DNA of 64,000 nt, from the NCBI RefSeq assembly GCF_009936235.1, contig NZ_AP022314.1, forward strand, positions 3,658,001-3,722,000, written 5' to 3'. The position numbers and the translations under genes were made by a program. Below are positions 47,423 to 55,925 of this stretch, in pieces. This DNA comes from Mycobacterium xenopi. Lineage in GTDB: Bacteria > Actinomycetota > Actinomycetes > Mycobacteriales > Mycobacteriaceae. A model generated the notes under the pieces. The model was not told the DNA's origin. It worked only from the letters and a program-made list of their open reading frames with translations, and did no database searches. Positions within the stretch are counted from its first letter, which is position 1, and each line of letters opens with the position of its first letter.

Positions 47423-48448
47423 CTAAGCGATCGGATAGGGCCAGGGGTTGAACCGGCAGGTCTTGCCGTCCGGCTTGACCCATTCCGGGTCGAACTTGGC
47501 TTCGTCGTTGTTGGCCGTGGAAAAGGTCTGCTGCATCATCACCGGCGCCAAAGCGCCCTGCTTGTCGCACGGCTCATGGCGCTGGTAACCAATCGCATGG
47601 CCGACCTCGTGGTTGATCACATACTGCCGGTAGGAACCGACATCGCCCTCAAACGGAACCGCTCCGCGCACCCAGCGAGCCTCGTTGATAAGCACTCGAG
47701 GCTGCGCGTCGCGCCCGAACACAGGGTTGTAGCAGGAGGTTTCCAGGGGAATCTCGTAGCCGCAACCCTCGCGGATCGTCACCGGCGAACTCAACGAAAT
47801 CCGGAAATCGGGTTTGCCGCTGTCGATCCGGACGAACGCGAATTGCGGGTTGTGCGTCCAGCTCTTGGGATTAGCCAGGGTCTCGTCGACCATCCTCACG
47901 AACGCGTCATCCCCACCGAACGTCGCAGTATCCACACCGTTTTCAATCTCGACGGTGTATCGGAACACCTTGGCCGTGCCCTGCCCGAACTGAGGCACGG
48001 TGCCCGGAACGACATGCCAGGTCTTATCGCCGGCCTCGGTGAACGGTCCGCCGGCGGGTAACAGCCCGGTCGGCAAGTTGGCGGCGAACTCGGTCAACCC
48101 ATGAGGGGGAGCGTCGATGATCGACGTGCCGACCGCCCCGATCGTGGGGGGCCCCTGCGCCGGATCCTGCGACGCGGGTGTCGGCGCACCGGTCCCGGTG
48201 GCAGTCTGATACACCACGACCGCGGTGAGCGCGGTCAGCACCGGCAGCGCATAGGCACGCCAGCCGTAGGTGGACACAAACCGACCGAGCCAGGTCTGCT
48301 TGCGCCAGCGGCGCTGCCTGTCGCGGTTGGAGCGCGGTCGACCGGACCCCCACCCAAGCGGGTCGCGCTGTGCACGCAGCGGTTCCCGCCATTCGTCGCG
48401 GAGGACGGGTACCCGACTTCCGCTGTGCTGCGCCGGGTCAAAGGTCAC
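47423..48448 (-). CDS. DUF3152 membrane-anchored zinc metalloprotease-like protein (Rv3207c-like)
   Basis: 341-residue actinobacterial DUF3152 protein. A basic cytoplasmic head is followed by one membrane helix (about residues 67-84) and an extracytoplasmic domain with the extended zinc motif HEVGHAIGYQRH near residues 281-292, typical of metzincin-like peptidases. Two cysteine pairs (CGYE, SCYN; CDKQ, CRFN) fit an exported fold. The substrate is unknown. GTG 48448 starts just before the RVPVLRDEWREPLRAQ stretch. It is divergent from the TetR gene. Confidence 0.85.
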   Translation of the reverse strand: MTFDPAQHSGSRVPVLRDEWREPLRAQRDPLGWGSGRPRSNRDRQRRWRKQTWLGRFVSTYGWRAYALPVLTALTAVVVYQTATGTGAPTPASQDPAQGPPTIGAVGTSIIDAPPHGLTEFAANLPTGLLPAGGPFTEAGDKTWHVVPGTVPQFGQGTAKVFRYTVEIENGVDTATFGGDDAFVRMVDETLANPKSWTHNPQFAFVRIDSGKPDFRISLSSPVTIREGCGYEIPLETSCYNPVFGRDAQPRVLINEARWVRGAVPFEGDVGSYRQYVINHEVGHAIGYQRHEPCDKQGALAPVMMQQTFSTANNDEAKFDPEWVKPDGKTCRFNPWPYPIA

Positions 48449-48650
48449 TGCCCCAGGATGGCACAGCCGCCGCGAGCTGGGACTCTTGGCGCGCCCGAAG
48501 CGGTCACAATGCGCCAAACCGCCGACACATCACCCATCGACGGCCGTCGGGAATTCCGGGGGCGACGCTCCAGGGGTAGTAGTGTCATTCGGACAAGCCC
48601 CGCGCGGCAACGCCAACGTTATGTGGCCGACAACCCAGATTGAGGACTTG

Positions 48651-49331
48651 ATGAGCGATCTCGCGAATGCGACTGCACGCAGTAGCGCCGAGCATGTCGA
48701 CAACGACCGATCGGACAGCGCAGTCGCCAACCGCCGCGGCAACCGACTCCCCCGCGACGAGCGGCGCGGCCAATTGTTGGTCGCTGCCAGCGAGATCTTC
48801 GTCGACCGGGGCTACCATGCGGCCGGCATGGATGAGATCGCAGAGCGGGCCGGGGTGAGTAAACCTGTTCTCTACCAACATTTTTCGAGCAAGCTGGAGT
48901 TGTATTTGGCTGTGCTCCAGCGGCATGTGGACAACCTGGTCTCCAGCGTGCGTCAGGCGCTGCGGACGACTACCGACAACCGGCAGCGGCTGCGCGCAGC
49001 GGTGCAAGCATTCTTCGACTTCATCGAGCACGAGAATCAGGGCTACCGGCTGATCTTCGAAAACGACTACGTCACCGAGCCTCAGGTCGCCGCGCAGGTA
49101 CGGGTGGCCACCGAGTCGTGCACCGACGCGGTGTTCGACCTAATCAGCGCCGACTCGGGGCTAGATCCGCACCGCGCCCGGATGATCGCGGTGGGGCTGG
49201 TGGGTATCAGCGTCGACTGCGCCCGCTATTGGCTCGACGCCGACCGGCCGATCTCGAAAGAAGACGCCGTGGAAGGCACCGTACAGTTCGCCTGGGGCGG
49301 GCTGTCGCATGTTCCGCTCACGCGCTCGTAG
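48651..49331 (+). CDS. TetR-family regulator (Rv3208-like)
   Basis: 226-residue TetR regulator: helix-turn-helix at about residues 62-82 (MDEIAERAGVSKPVLYQHF) after a charged head, and a long helical C-terminal domain ending GGLSHVPLTRS. The ATG at 48651 (SDLANATARSS) is chosen although the frame is open upstream to 48270, because the upstream part runs over the opposing DUF3152 gene. The last 14 bases overlap the opposing DUF3107 gene. Ligand and targets are unknown. Confidence 0.85.
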   Translation: MSDLANATARSSAEHVDNDRSDSAVANRRGNRLPRDERRGQLLVAASEIFVDRGYHAAGMDEIAERAGVSKPVLYQHFSSKLELYLAVLQRHVDNLVSSVRQALRTTTDNRQRLRAAVQAFFDFIEHENQGYRLIFENDYVTEPQVAAQVRVATESCTDAVFDLISADSGLDPHRARMIAVGLVGISVDCARYWLDADRPISKEDAVEGTVQFAWGGLSHVPLTRS

Positions 49332-49566
49332 CCGACTCCAGCCCGATCCCGAAACCAACGCGGCGCGCCTCGGCAACGCCGATCTCGACGTAGGCGATCT
49401 TGGCGGTGTTGATCACGAACCGACGGCCCCGCTCGTCGGTCAGGCTCAAGACGTCGGATTGCTTGCTCAGTGCCGCGGTGACCAATTCTTGGACTTCGTC
49501 GGGCGTCTGCGCACTGGTGAAGACCAACTCGCGCGGGCTGTCCGTGATACCGATCTTGACCTCCAC
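49318..49566 (-). CDS. DUF3107 protein (Rv3208A/TB9.4-like)
   Basis: 82-residue small protein of actinobacterial family DUF3107. It begins EVKIGITDSPRELVF with GTG at 49566 and ends IAYVEIGVAEARRVGFG. It is short, soluble and widely conserved, with no known activity. In M. tuberculosis the homologue is the abundant low-mass antigen TB9.4. It overlaps the TetR gene tail to tail by 14 bases. Confidence 0.85.
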   Translation of the reverse strand: MEVKIGITDSPRELVFTSAQTPDEVQELVTAALSKQSDVLSLTDERGRRFVINTAKIAYVEIGVAEARRVGFGIGLESATSA

Positions 49567-49721
49567 GTCGGCCCTCCGTTTCTTGATTCAGTCACAAGCA
49601 TTCCCGCAAGCAGGCTAGTGGACTCAGCCGCGACCGTGCGCACCAGCCACTCGCCGTTCCGTGGGCACGCACCCGGCTGCGGGGATCTCACCCGACACAC
49701 CCGCCGGGCAGCACGATCGCC

Positions 49722-50393
49722 GTGGTCGGCACAGATACCATCAGCATCATTAGCATCATCAATCACTCTGATACCGCCGTCCACGATTACCCGGACGAGC
49801 AGACGCACGTCGACGCCCACGATGCCGGCGCGGCAGACCATCGCTGGCGTCCCGTCGCCGCGATCGCCGCCGCGGTGCTGGTCCTAGCCGTGATCGCGAC
49901 CACGCTGATCGTCTACGGGGGCGACAGCGCATCGACCACGGCCACGGTGGGGCCGCCGCCGACACGGCGCGTGGTCGCCACACCACGGCCGAGCGTCCCC
50001 ACGGCAGCGCCGCTGCCTCCCGAGACGGTGACGACGCTGACGCCGCCGGCGCCGACGGAATCGTTGAGCCCCACCGTCGGCCCCACCTCGTCGCCGGAAC
50101 CTACCCCGACGCCGGCGGTGGATCCGCGGACCGTCGTCTATTCGGTAACAGGCACAAAGCAGGTCTTCGACGTCGTCAGCATCATCTACACCGATGCGCA
50201 GGGACTGCCGCAGACCGATTTCAACGTGTCGTTGCCGTGGAGCAAGACCATCGTGCTGAACCCGGGCGTCCAGACCAAGTCCGTCATCGCGACCAGCCTG
50301 GCCGGTCGCCTGAACTGCGCAATCACCACCGCCGACGGCCAGATGGTCGCCGCGTCGACCAACAACACGATCATCGCGACCTGCGCGCGTTAG
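49722..50393 (+). CDS. Thr/Pro-rich membrane protein with MmpS-like C-terminal domain (Rv3209-like)
   Basis: 223 residues: an acidic cytoplasmic head, one membrane helix (about residues 45-65), a 70-residue Pro/Thr/Ser-rich linker, and a C-terminal beta domain (VVYSVTGTKQVFDVVSIIYTD ... NCAITTADGQMV, about 140-223) typical of MmpS transport-accessory proteins. No MmpL gene is adjacent, so it is not an obvious transporter partner. The GTG start has no clear ribosome site. A shorter protein starting further in is possible. Confidence 0.72.
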   Translation: MVGTDTISIISIINHSDTAVHDYPDEQTHVDAHDAGAADHRWRPVAAIAAAVLVLAVIATTLIVYGGDSASTTATVGPPPTRRVVATPRPSVPTAAPLPPETVTTLTPPAPTESLSPTVGPTSSPEPTPTPAVDPRTVVYSVTGTKQVFDVVSIIYTDAQGLPQTDFNVSLPWSKTIVLNPGVQTKSVIATSLAGRLNCAITTADGQMVAASTNNTIIATCAR

Positions 50394-50493
50394 CTTTCCG
50401 ACGATGCGCCGCCGCCCGAGGTATCACCCAGCCGCGGCGGCCAAGTTCCGGTTGGCTGGCCGCTCGGGCGCTCAGGCCCGCGTCGCGGCCGGG

Positions 50494-51189
50494 CTAGATC
50501 AGGCCCAGCTCGCGCATCCGTTTGTCGTGGGTGCGCTGGACGCGGTCGAAGAACCCGGTGAGCTGGGCCAGACCATCGGTGCCGGACACGACGAGGTCGA
50601 CCAGCTCGTCATGCTCGGCGAGAACGTACTGGGCCTGGGTGATCGCTTCGCCGAGCAGGCGGCGAGACCACAGCGCGAGCCGGCTGCGTTGTTTGCTGCT
50701 GCGCGTCACCGCGGCGCGCACCTCGGCGACGACGAATTGCGAGTGCTCCGTTTCGGCCAGCGCCGCACGTACCACATCGGCGACTTCATCGGGCAGCCCG
50801 TCAGCGATTTCCAGGTAGAAATCGGCTGCCAGCGCATCGCCCACATAGGTTTTCACCAGCGCCTCCAGCCACGTGCTGGGCGTGGTCAGCCGGTGATAGT
50901 TGTCCAGGGCGGAGGCGAACTCCGCCATCGCCGGGACCACGTCGACGCCGCGACCTTCCAGCGCGTCACGCAGCAGCTCGTAGTGCCCCATCTCCGCGGC
51001 CGCCATGCTCGCCATCGAAATCCGGCCCCGCAGGTCTGGCGCCATCTTGGCCTCTTCGGCGAGCCGATAGAACGCGGCGATCTCGCCGTAGGCGAGCACC
51101 GCGAAAAGCTTGTTGACGCCGGGATGATCCGCGGGCAGCCGCGGGGAAACCGCACCGGCCTCGTGGTCGGCGCGCGAAAGCGAAGCCAT
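50494..51189 (-). CDS. Ferritin-like di-iron-fold protein (Rv3210c-like)
   Basis: 231-residue helical protein with ferritin-like fold. Likely metal ligands are in YGEIAAFYRLAEEA (near residue 36), MAAAEMGHYELL (near 62-73), and LAETEHSQFVVAEV (near 145). The arrangement ExxxE...ExxH...ExxH resembles MiaE-type hydroxylases. The reaction is unknown. It lies upstream of and divergent from rhlE. Confidence 0.8.
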   Translation of the reverse strand: MASLSRADHEAGAVSPRLPADHPGVNKLFAVLAYGEIAAFYRLAEEAKMAPDLRGRISMASMAAAEMGHYELLRDALEGRGVDVVPAMAEFASALDNYHRLTTPSTWLEALVKTYVGDALAADFYLEIADGLPDEVADVVRAALAETEHSQFVVAEVRAAVTRSSKQRSRLALWSRRLLGEAITQAQYVLAEHDELVDLVVSGTDGLAQLTGFFDRVQRTHDKRMRELGLI

Positions 51190-51245
51190 GGCAACACTCT
51201 AGTCGTCGGCGCGACGGCGACCGGTGGCCCCGACGGCAGGCCAGC

Positions 51246-51280
51246 TATGATGGATAGCGGTAGCAGCTGTACGGCTACCG
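51246..51280 (+). promoter_or_regulatory. rhlE promoter (-10) and leader hairpin
   Basis: A consensus -10 TATGAT at 51246-51251 is followed by a 7-bp perfect hairpin (CGGTAGC/GCTACCG, 51258-51280) at about the expected RNA start. Together with the uORF 8 bases further on, it suggests a structured rhlE leader of about 180 bases. Confidence 0.5.
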
Positions 51281-51287
51281 GACGATT

Positions 51288-51440
51288 ATGTGCGTGCACG
51301 CAGTCGGCCCGCCTTGTGCAGCGCAGGGCCTGCGAATCGGCAACGTATTCGGAGTCAGACACTCGTGCACGCCCGAAACTCGACGAAATGCGACGAGATT
51401 GACTGAACCCAACACCGAAAGGCTTATCGCCCACGCATGA
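51288..51440 (+). CDS. Upstream ORF (50 codons) coupled to rhlE
   Basis: ORF starting MCVHAVGPPCAAQGLRIGNV and ending ERLIAHA. Its TGA overlaps the rhlE ATG by 4 bases (ATGA). It starts about 30 bases after the predicted transcript start and contains three Cys and several His/Arg. I recognise no family. The exact coupling to a DEAD-box helicase gene suggests a regulatory leader peptide. Chance overlap cannot be excluded because the initial ATG lacks a strong ribosome site. Confidence 0.5.
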   Translation: MCVHAVGPPCAAQGLRIGNVFGVRHSCTPETRRNATRLTEPNTERLIAHA

Positions 51441-53077
51441 CCCCCCTTGTTACCGCATCGCCCCCAACGTTTGCCAAATTGGGGGTTCGCGACGAAATAG
51501 TCCGAGCCTTGACCGATCAGGGCATTGAACGCCCTTTTGCCATCCAAGAACTCACCCTGCCGTTGGCGCTGGCCGGCGAAGACGTGATCGGCCAGGCCCG
51601 CACCGGCATGGGCAAGACCCTGGCGTTCGGCGTGCCACTGCTGCAGCGCATCACCACAGAGGCCGGGCTCAGCGGCAACCCACGGGCACTGGTCGTGGTG
51701 CCCACCCGCGAACTGTGCCTGCAGGTCTCCGACGACTTGGCCGCCGCGGCCAAGTACCTGATCGCTGGTCACGGGCGGGGGCTGTCGGTGGTGTCCATCT
51801 ACGGCGGACGCCCGTACGAGCCGCAGATCCAAGCACTGCGCGCCGGCGCCGACGTGGTGGTCGGCACGCCTGGCCGGCTTCTCGACCTGGCCCAGCAGGG
51901 GCACCTGCGGCTGGGCAAGCTGTCGGTGCTGGTGCTCGATGAGGCCGACGAAATGCTCGACCTGGGGTTTTTGCCCGACGTCGAACGCATCTTGCGCCAG
52001 ATCCCCGACGACCGCCAATCCATGTTGTTCTCGGCGACCATGCCGAACCCGATCATCCGGCTGGCCCGCACCTTCATGCACCAACCCACCCACATCCGGG
52101 CCGAGGCGCCGCACGCCTCGGCAGTACACGACGCCACCGACCAATTCGTGTACCGCGCGCACGCGCTCGACAAGGTGGAACTGGTCAGCCGGGTGCTGCA
52201 GGCCCGCGACCGCGGCGCCACCATGATCTTCACCCGCACCAAGCGCACCGCCCAGAAGGTGGCCGACGAGCTGGCCGGGCGTGGCTTCGCGGTCGGCGCG
52301 GTACACGGCGACCTGGGCCAGGTCGCGCGGGAAAAGGCGCTCAAAGCCTTCCGCAGCGGCGCGATCGACGTGCTGGTGGCCACCGACGTGGCTGCCCGCG
52401 GGATCGACATCGACGACGTCACCCACGTCATCAACTACCAGTGCCCCGAGGACGAAAAGACCTACGTGCATCGCATCGGGCGCACCGGCCGCGCCGGGCG
52501 CACCGGCGTCGCGGTCACGCTGGTCGATTGGGATGAGTTGGCCCGCTGGGCAATGATCGACAAGGCGCTGGGGCTGGGGTGCCCAGAACCGCCGGAGACC
52601 TACTCCAGCTCGCCGCACCTATACACCGAGCTGGGCATCCCGCCGGAAGCCGGCGGCACGGTCGGCGCGCCCCGCACCGCGCAGGCCAACCACGACCGGT
52701 TCGCGCCGCGCAACGCGCCTAGGTCGCGGCGGCGCACCCGCGCCGGCAAACCGGCGAGCGGCCACCCGACCAGCAACGGGGAGCTGGCGACCGAGCCGCC
52801 CCGCGGTGACGGCACGCACAGTGGCCGCCGTCGCCGCCCCGCAAGGCGGCCGGCGTCGCCGCGCCCGTCAACTGAGTGGCCCCCGGCGGGCGATGGTCCG
52901 ACCCGAACGCCGCACCAGGGCCGACATGGTGGCTGCCGCGGCCATCGCGGTTGTCGTCGCTGTTGCTGTGGGGCTGATCTGGTGGACCAGCGACGCCCGG
53001 GCCACCATCAGCCGTCCCGCCGTGGTGCCAGCGCCCAACCCGACACCTGCCCGCGCGGTTCCGTCCGCGCTGCGTGA
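51437..53077 (+). CDS. rhlE: DEAD-box RNA helicase RhlE
   Basis: 546-residue DEAD-box helicase. Q motif FAIQE, motif I ARTGMGKT, PTRELCLQ, GTPGRLLDL, motif II LDEADEML, SATMP, then VAARGIDIDDV and HRIGRTGRAG in the second RecA domain, ending near residue 375. A basic Arg-rich tail follows. It unwinds structured RNA and takes part in RNA turnover and cold adaptation. The tail reads 185 bases into the Rv3212-like gene in another frame, longer than expected. A small frame error near 52800-52880 would shorten it. Translation is coupled to the 50-codon upstream ORF. Confidence 0.9.
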   Translation: MTPLVTASPPTFAKLGVRDEIVRALTDQGIERPFAIQELTLPLALAGEDVIGQARTGMGKTLAFGVPLLQRITTEAGLSGNPRALVVVPTRELCLQVSDDLAAAAKYLIAGHGRGLSVVSIYGGRPYEPQIQALRAGADVVVGTPGRLLDLAQQGHLRLGKLSVLVLDEADEMLDLGFLPDVERILRQIPDDRQSMLFSATMPNPIIRLARTFMHQPTHIRAEAPHASAVHDATDQFVYRAHALDKVELVSRVLQARDRGATMIFTRTKRTAQKVADELAGRGFAVGAVHGDLGQVAREKALKAFRSGAIDVLVATDVAARGIDIDDVTHVINYQCPEDEKTYVHRIGRTGRAGRTGVAVTLVDWDELARWAMIDKALGLGCPEPPETYSSSPHLYTELGIPPEAGGTVGAPRTAQANHDRFAPRNAPRSRRRTRAGKPASGHPTSNGELATEPPRGDGTHSGRRRRPARRPASPRPSTEWPPAGDGPTRTPHQGRHGGCRGHRGCRRCCCGADLVDQRRPGHHQPSRRGASAQPDTCPRGSVRAA

Positions 53078-54116
53078 GCTGTGGACCGCAGCCAGCCCAG
53101 CCACCGGTCGGCCAGTAGTGGTCGGCGGCACCGTCGTCACCGGCGACAAACGCACGGTGGACGGGCGCGACCCGGCCACCGGCGAGTCGCATTGGAGATA
53201 CACACGCGGCAGCGATCTGTGCGCGGTGTCGTGGGTCTACCGCTACGCCGTGGCGGTCTACCGAGACGACCGGGGCTGCGGGCAGGTCAGTACCGTCGAC
53301 GGGTCTACCGGCCGGCGCGGGCCGGCCCGCAGCAGCTACGCCGACCAGCACGTCACCGTCACCTCCGACGGGACCACGGTGCTGTCGGCTGGCATCACAC
53401 GGCTGGAGCTGTGGCGCTCGGACATGGTCCGGATGCTCTCCTACGGTGAGATCGACGCCCGCGTGAAACCGTCGTCGCACGGGCTGCATACCGGCTGCAC
53501 CTTGACGTCGGCGGCGGCCAGTTCTTCGGCGGTGTCGGTGCTCGAAGCCTGCCCCAAGACCGCCGACCTGCGGCTTACCCTGCTGCGCCCGGCCAAAGAG
53601 GAGGACGAACCCGAGCAACGCTACGTGCCCGAACCCGGCATCGGCCCGGATTCCGGCGCGCGGGTGCTGACCCTGTCAGACACCAGCACGGCGGTGTATC
53701 TGCCGTCACCACAACCCCGGGTTGAGGTCGTCGACGAGACCGGCGTCACGGTGGCGAGCACGCTGCTGCCCCGGCCGCCGTCGCGGTCGAACGCGGTGTC
53801 GCGGCCGGGCAACCTGGTGACCTGGTGGACGGGCGATGCCGTCATGGTTTTCGATGCGGCCGATCTCACCTATCGCTACACCATTCCCGCTGTCGGGCAA
53901 GCGGTTCCGCTCGGGCCGGCGACGATGATGGCGGGTCGGCTACTCGTCCCGGTGACCGGGGGCATCGGCGTCTATGACCCGCTTACCGGGGCCAACGAGC
54001 GCTACCTGCCGGTGAACCGGGCTCCGGGCACGTCAGCGGTGATGCCGGCGGTTTCGGGGTCACACGTGATCGAGCAACGCGGCGACACCGTGGTAGCGCT
54101 CGGCCCGGCCGGCTGA
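52893..54116 (+). CDS. Membrane-anchored beta-propeller-like protein (Rv3212-like)
   Basis: 407-residue protein with an Arg-rich head (MVRPERRTRAD), one membrane helix (about residues 12-33) and a large extracytoplasmic region of repeated beta-blade-like segments (VVVGGTVVTGDKRTVDGRDP, AVAVYRDDRGCGQVSTVDG, GGIGVYDPLTGANERYLPV). This resembles PQQ-like propeller proteins. No catalytic residues are apparent. ATG 52893 gives the length of the M. tuberculosis homologue as I remember it. It is downstream of and partly overlapped by rhlE. Confidence 0.82.
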   Translation: MVRPERRTRADMVAAAAIAVVVAVAVGLIWWTSDARATISRPAVVPAPNPTPARAVPSALRELWTAASPATGRPVVVGGTVVTGDKRTVDGRDPATGESHWRYTRGSDLCAVSWVYRYAVAVYRDDRGCGQVSTVDGSTGRRGPARSSYADQHVTVTSDGTTVLSAGITRLELWRSDMVRMLSYGEIDARVKPSSHGLHTGCTLTSAAASSSAVSVLEACPKTADLRLTLLRPAKEEDEPEQRYVPEPGIGPDSGARVLTLSDTSTAVYLPSPQPRVEVVDETGVTVASTLLPRPPSRSNAVSRPGNLVTWWTGDAVMVFDAADLTYRYTIPAVGQAVPLGPATMMAGRLLVPVTGGIGVYDPLTGANERYLPVNRAPGTSAVMPAVSGSHVIEQRGDTVVALGPAG

Positions 54117-54118
54117 GC

Positions 54119-54166
54119 AGACGCAAAATCCCCTGAAATCGCTGGTTTTTCGGTAACTTTGCGTCT
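54119..54166. repeat. Palindromic intergenic element between convergent genes
   Basis: Perfect 9-base arms AGACGCAAA/TTTGCGTCT separated by 30 bases that contain a run of five Ts and GAAATC. It fills the 57-base gap between the Rv3212-like and parA-like genes. Similar GACGCAAAA palindromes recur between mycobacterial genes in my memory. It may serve as a bidirectional terminator or protein-binding element. Confidence 0.55.
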
Positions 54167-54173
54167 TCTCGCG

Positions 54174-54974
54174 CTACGGCTCTGGGGTGAACGTCGGCAG
54201 CGGTTTGCCGGATTTCCAATGCTTGAGCAGGGCACGAGCCAACTCCCGGTAAGCCGAAGCGCCCTTATTCTTGCGTGCGGCCATCACCGACGACCCGGAG
54301 GCGCTGGCCTCAGCGAAGCGCACCGTCCGGGGGATCGGCGGAGCCAGCACCGGCAGGTCGTATCGGTCGGCGACGTCGAGCAGCACGTCGCGGCTGTGGA
54401 CGGTGCGCGAGTCATACAGCGTCGGCAACGCCCCCAGCAGACGCAGCCGCGGATTTGTGATCTGTTGGACGTCGGCGACGGTGCGCAGGAACTGCCCGAC
54501 ACCGCGATGCGCCAGCGTCTCGCACTGCAGCGGCACGATCACCTCGTCGGCCGCGGTGAGCCCGTTGAGCGTGAGCACTCCCAGCGACGGCGGGCAGTCG
54601 ACGATGACCACGTCGAACCGCCCGCTGAGCTTGTCCAGCGCGCGTTTCAGCGCATACTCGCGGCCCGCCCGCATCAGCAGCATCGCCTCGGCGCCGGCGA
54701 GATCGATATTCGAGGGCAACAATGTCATTCCCTCCGCGGTGCTGACCAGCACCGCGTCGGGTTCCACTTCACCAAGCAGCACCTCATGCACGGATACCGG
54801 CAACTTGTCGGGATCGTGGCCGAGCGAAAACGTCAGGCAGCCTTGGGGATCGAGATCGACAAGCAGCACTCGGCGGTCTTCGTCGACCATCGCCGCCCCC
54901 AATGAGGCCACCGTCGTCGTCTTGGCAACCCCGCCCTTCTGATTCGCGACCGCCAGCACCCGGGTGTCAGTCAT
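54174..54974 (-). CDS. ParA/Soj-family ATPase (Rv3213c-like)
   Basis: 266-residue ParA-type Walker ATPase. The deviant P-loop KGGVAKTTT is near residues 13-21, DLDPQGCLT near 41, VIVDCPPSLG near 125 and PLQCETLAHRG near 150, but no DNA-binding N-terminal extension. No ParB gene is adjacent, so it is an orphan and may position a protein complex rather than DNA. The ribosome site GGAGGAG and the bases before the ATG are the end of a MIRU repeat array, meaning the repeat supplies its translation start region. Confidence 0.88.
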   Translation of the reverse strand: MTDTRVLAVANQKGGVAKTTTVASLGAAMVDEDRRVLLVDLDPQGCLTFSLGHDPDKLPVSVHEVLLGEVEPDAVLVSTAEGMTLLPSNIDLAGAEAMLLMRAGREYALKRALDKLSGRFDVVIVDCPPSLGVLTLNGLTAADEVIVPLQCETLAHRGVGQFLRTVADVQQITNPRLRLLGALPTLYDSRTVHSRDVLLDVADRYDLPVLAPPIPRTVRFAEASASGSSVMAARKNKGASAYRELARALLKHWKSGKPLPTFTPEP

Positions 54975-55254
54975 TGGCGCCGCTCCTCCTCATCGCTTCG
55001 CTCTGCATCGTCGCCGGCGTCAGCCATCGGCGCCGCTCCTCCTCATCGCTTCGCTCTGCATCGTCGCCGGCGTCAGCCATCGGCGCCGCTCCTCCTCATC
55101 GCTTCGCTCTGCGCTTCGCTCTGCATCGTCGCCGGCGTCAGCCATCGGCGCCGCTCCTCCTCATCGCTTCGCTCTGCGCTTCGCTCTGCATCGTCGCCGG
55201 CGTCAGCCATACGCGCCGCTCCTCCTCATCGCTTCGCTCTGCATCGTCGCCGGC
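54966..55254. repeat. MIRU-type tandem repeat array, five copies
   Basis: Five head-to-tail units at 54966-55018, 55019-55071, 55072-55136, 55137-55201 and 55202-55254. The unit is 53 bp. Copies 3 and 4 are 65 bp because CGCTTCGCTCTG (12 bases) is doubled. On the minus strand each unit contains ATGAGGAGGAG and a following GCCGATGGCTGA, the stop/SD/start arrangement known for mycobacterial interspersed repetitive units. Unit lengths are 2 mod 3, so successive copies shift frame. The fourth boundary changes CATCGG to CATACG. A partial unit (GGGCTATACGCGCC) trails off at 55254-55268. Confidence 0.9.
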
Positions 55255-55334
55255 GGGCTATACGCGCCATCCTGGCACCTTCCCCGCCATGCCCGCGCGG
55301 CGATCGCAGCGACTCTCAGGCACAATCGGTCTGC

Positions 55335-55913
55335 ATGGGCATCGAGGACCATCGACTGGTGCTACTGCGTCACGGCGAGACCGAATGGTCGAAGTCTGGC
55401 CAGCACACCGGTCGCACCGACCTCGAGCTGACCGACACCGGCCGCAAACGGGCGCAGGCCCTCAGCGAGACCCTCGGCCACCTTGGCCTCGACGACGCGG
55501 TCGTTTTCAGCAGCCCACGACGGCGCGCCCTGGTCACCGCCGAGTTGGCGGGTCTTGCGGTCGACGAGGTGACCGAATTGCTCGCCGAATGGGACTACGG
55601 CTCCTTCGAGGGTCTGACGACGGCGCAGATCCGCAAGTCGCATCCCGACTGGTTGATCTGGACGCAGGGCGCACCGGACGGCGAAAGCGTCGCGCAGGTC
55701 AGCGACCGAGCTGATGAGGCTGTCGCATTAGCGTTGCGGCACATGGCATCTCACGATGTGGTTTTCGTCGGGCACGGCCACTTCTCGCGCGCGGTGATCG
55801 CTCGCTGGCTCGAGCTGCCGGTGGGCGAGGGCCTCCGATTTGCAATGGCCGCCGGCTCTGTCGCGGTATGCGGTTTCGAACACCGAGCGCGCCAGCTGGC
55901 GCGCCTAGGCTGA
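55335..55913 (+). CDS. gpm2: Histidine-phosphatase of the phosphoglycerate-mutase family (gpm2)
   Basis: 192-residue member of the RHG/histidine phosphatase superfamily. The N-terminal catalytic LRHGETEW places the phospho-His at residue 12. The second His is in VFVGHGHFSRAV near 150, with a supporting Arg in SSPRRRA near 60. Despite the name gpm2, the M. tuberculosis homologue acts as an acid phosphatase, and length and missing loops here agree. It lies 12 bases upstream of entC, probably cotranscribed. Confidence 0.88.
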   Translation: MGIEDHRLVLLRHGETEWSKSGQHTGRTDLELTDTGRKRAQALSETLGHLGLDDAVVFSSPRRRALVTAELAGLAVDEVTELLAEWDYGSFEGLTTAQIRKSHPDWLIWTQGAPDGESVAQVSDRADEAVALALRHMASHDVVFVGHGHFSRAVIARWLELPVGEGLRFAMAAGSVAVCGFEHRARQLARLG

Positions 55914-55925
55914 GCAGCAATCCAC

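Noticed and set aside
51275..52618. 447-codon minus-strand frame opposite rhlE
   Set aside because: Antisense to all DEAD-box motifs and rich in Gln/His/Gly shadows.
54966..55254. Possible CRISPR array
   Set aside because: The units are directly adjacent without unique spacers and carry start/stop/SD signals, so they are a MIRU-type tandem repeat.
54902..55714. Long plus-strand reading frames across the repeat array
   Set aside because: They consist of translated repeat units in shifting frames (ASAIGAAPPHRFAL-like) and run over gpm2 out of frame. No ribosome site.
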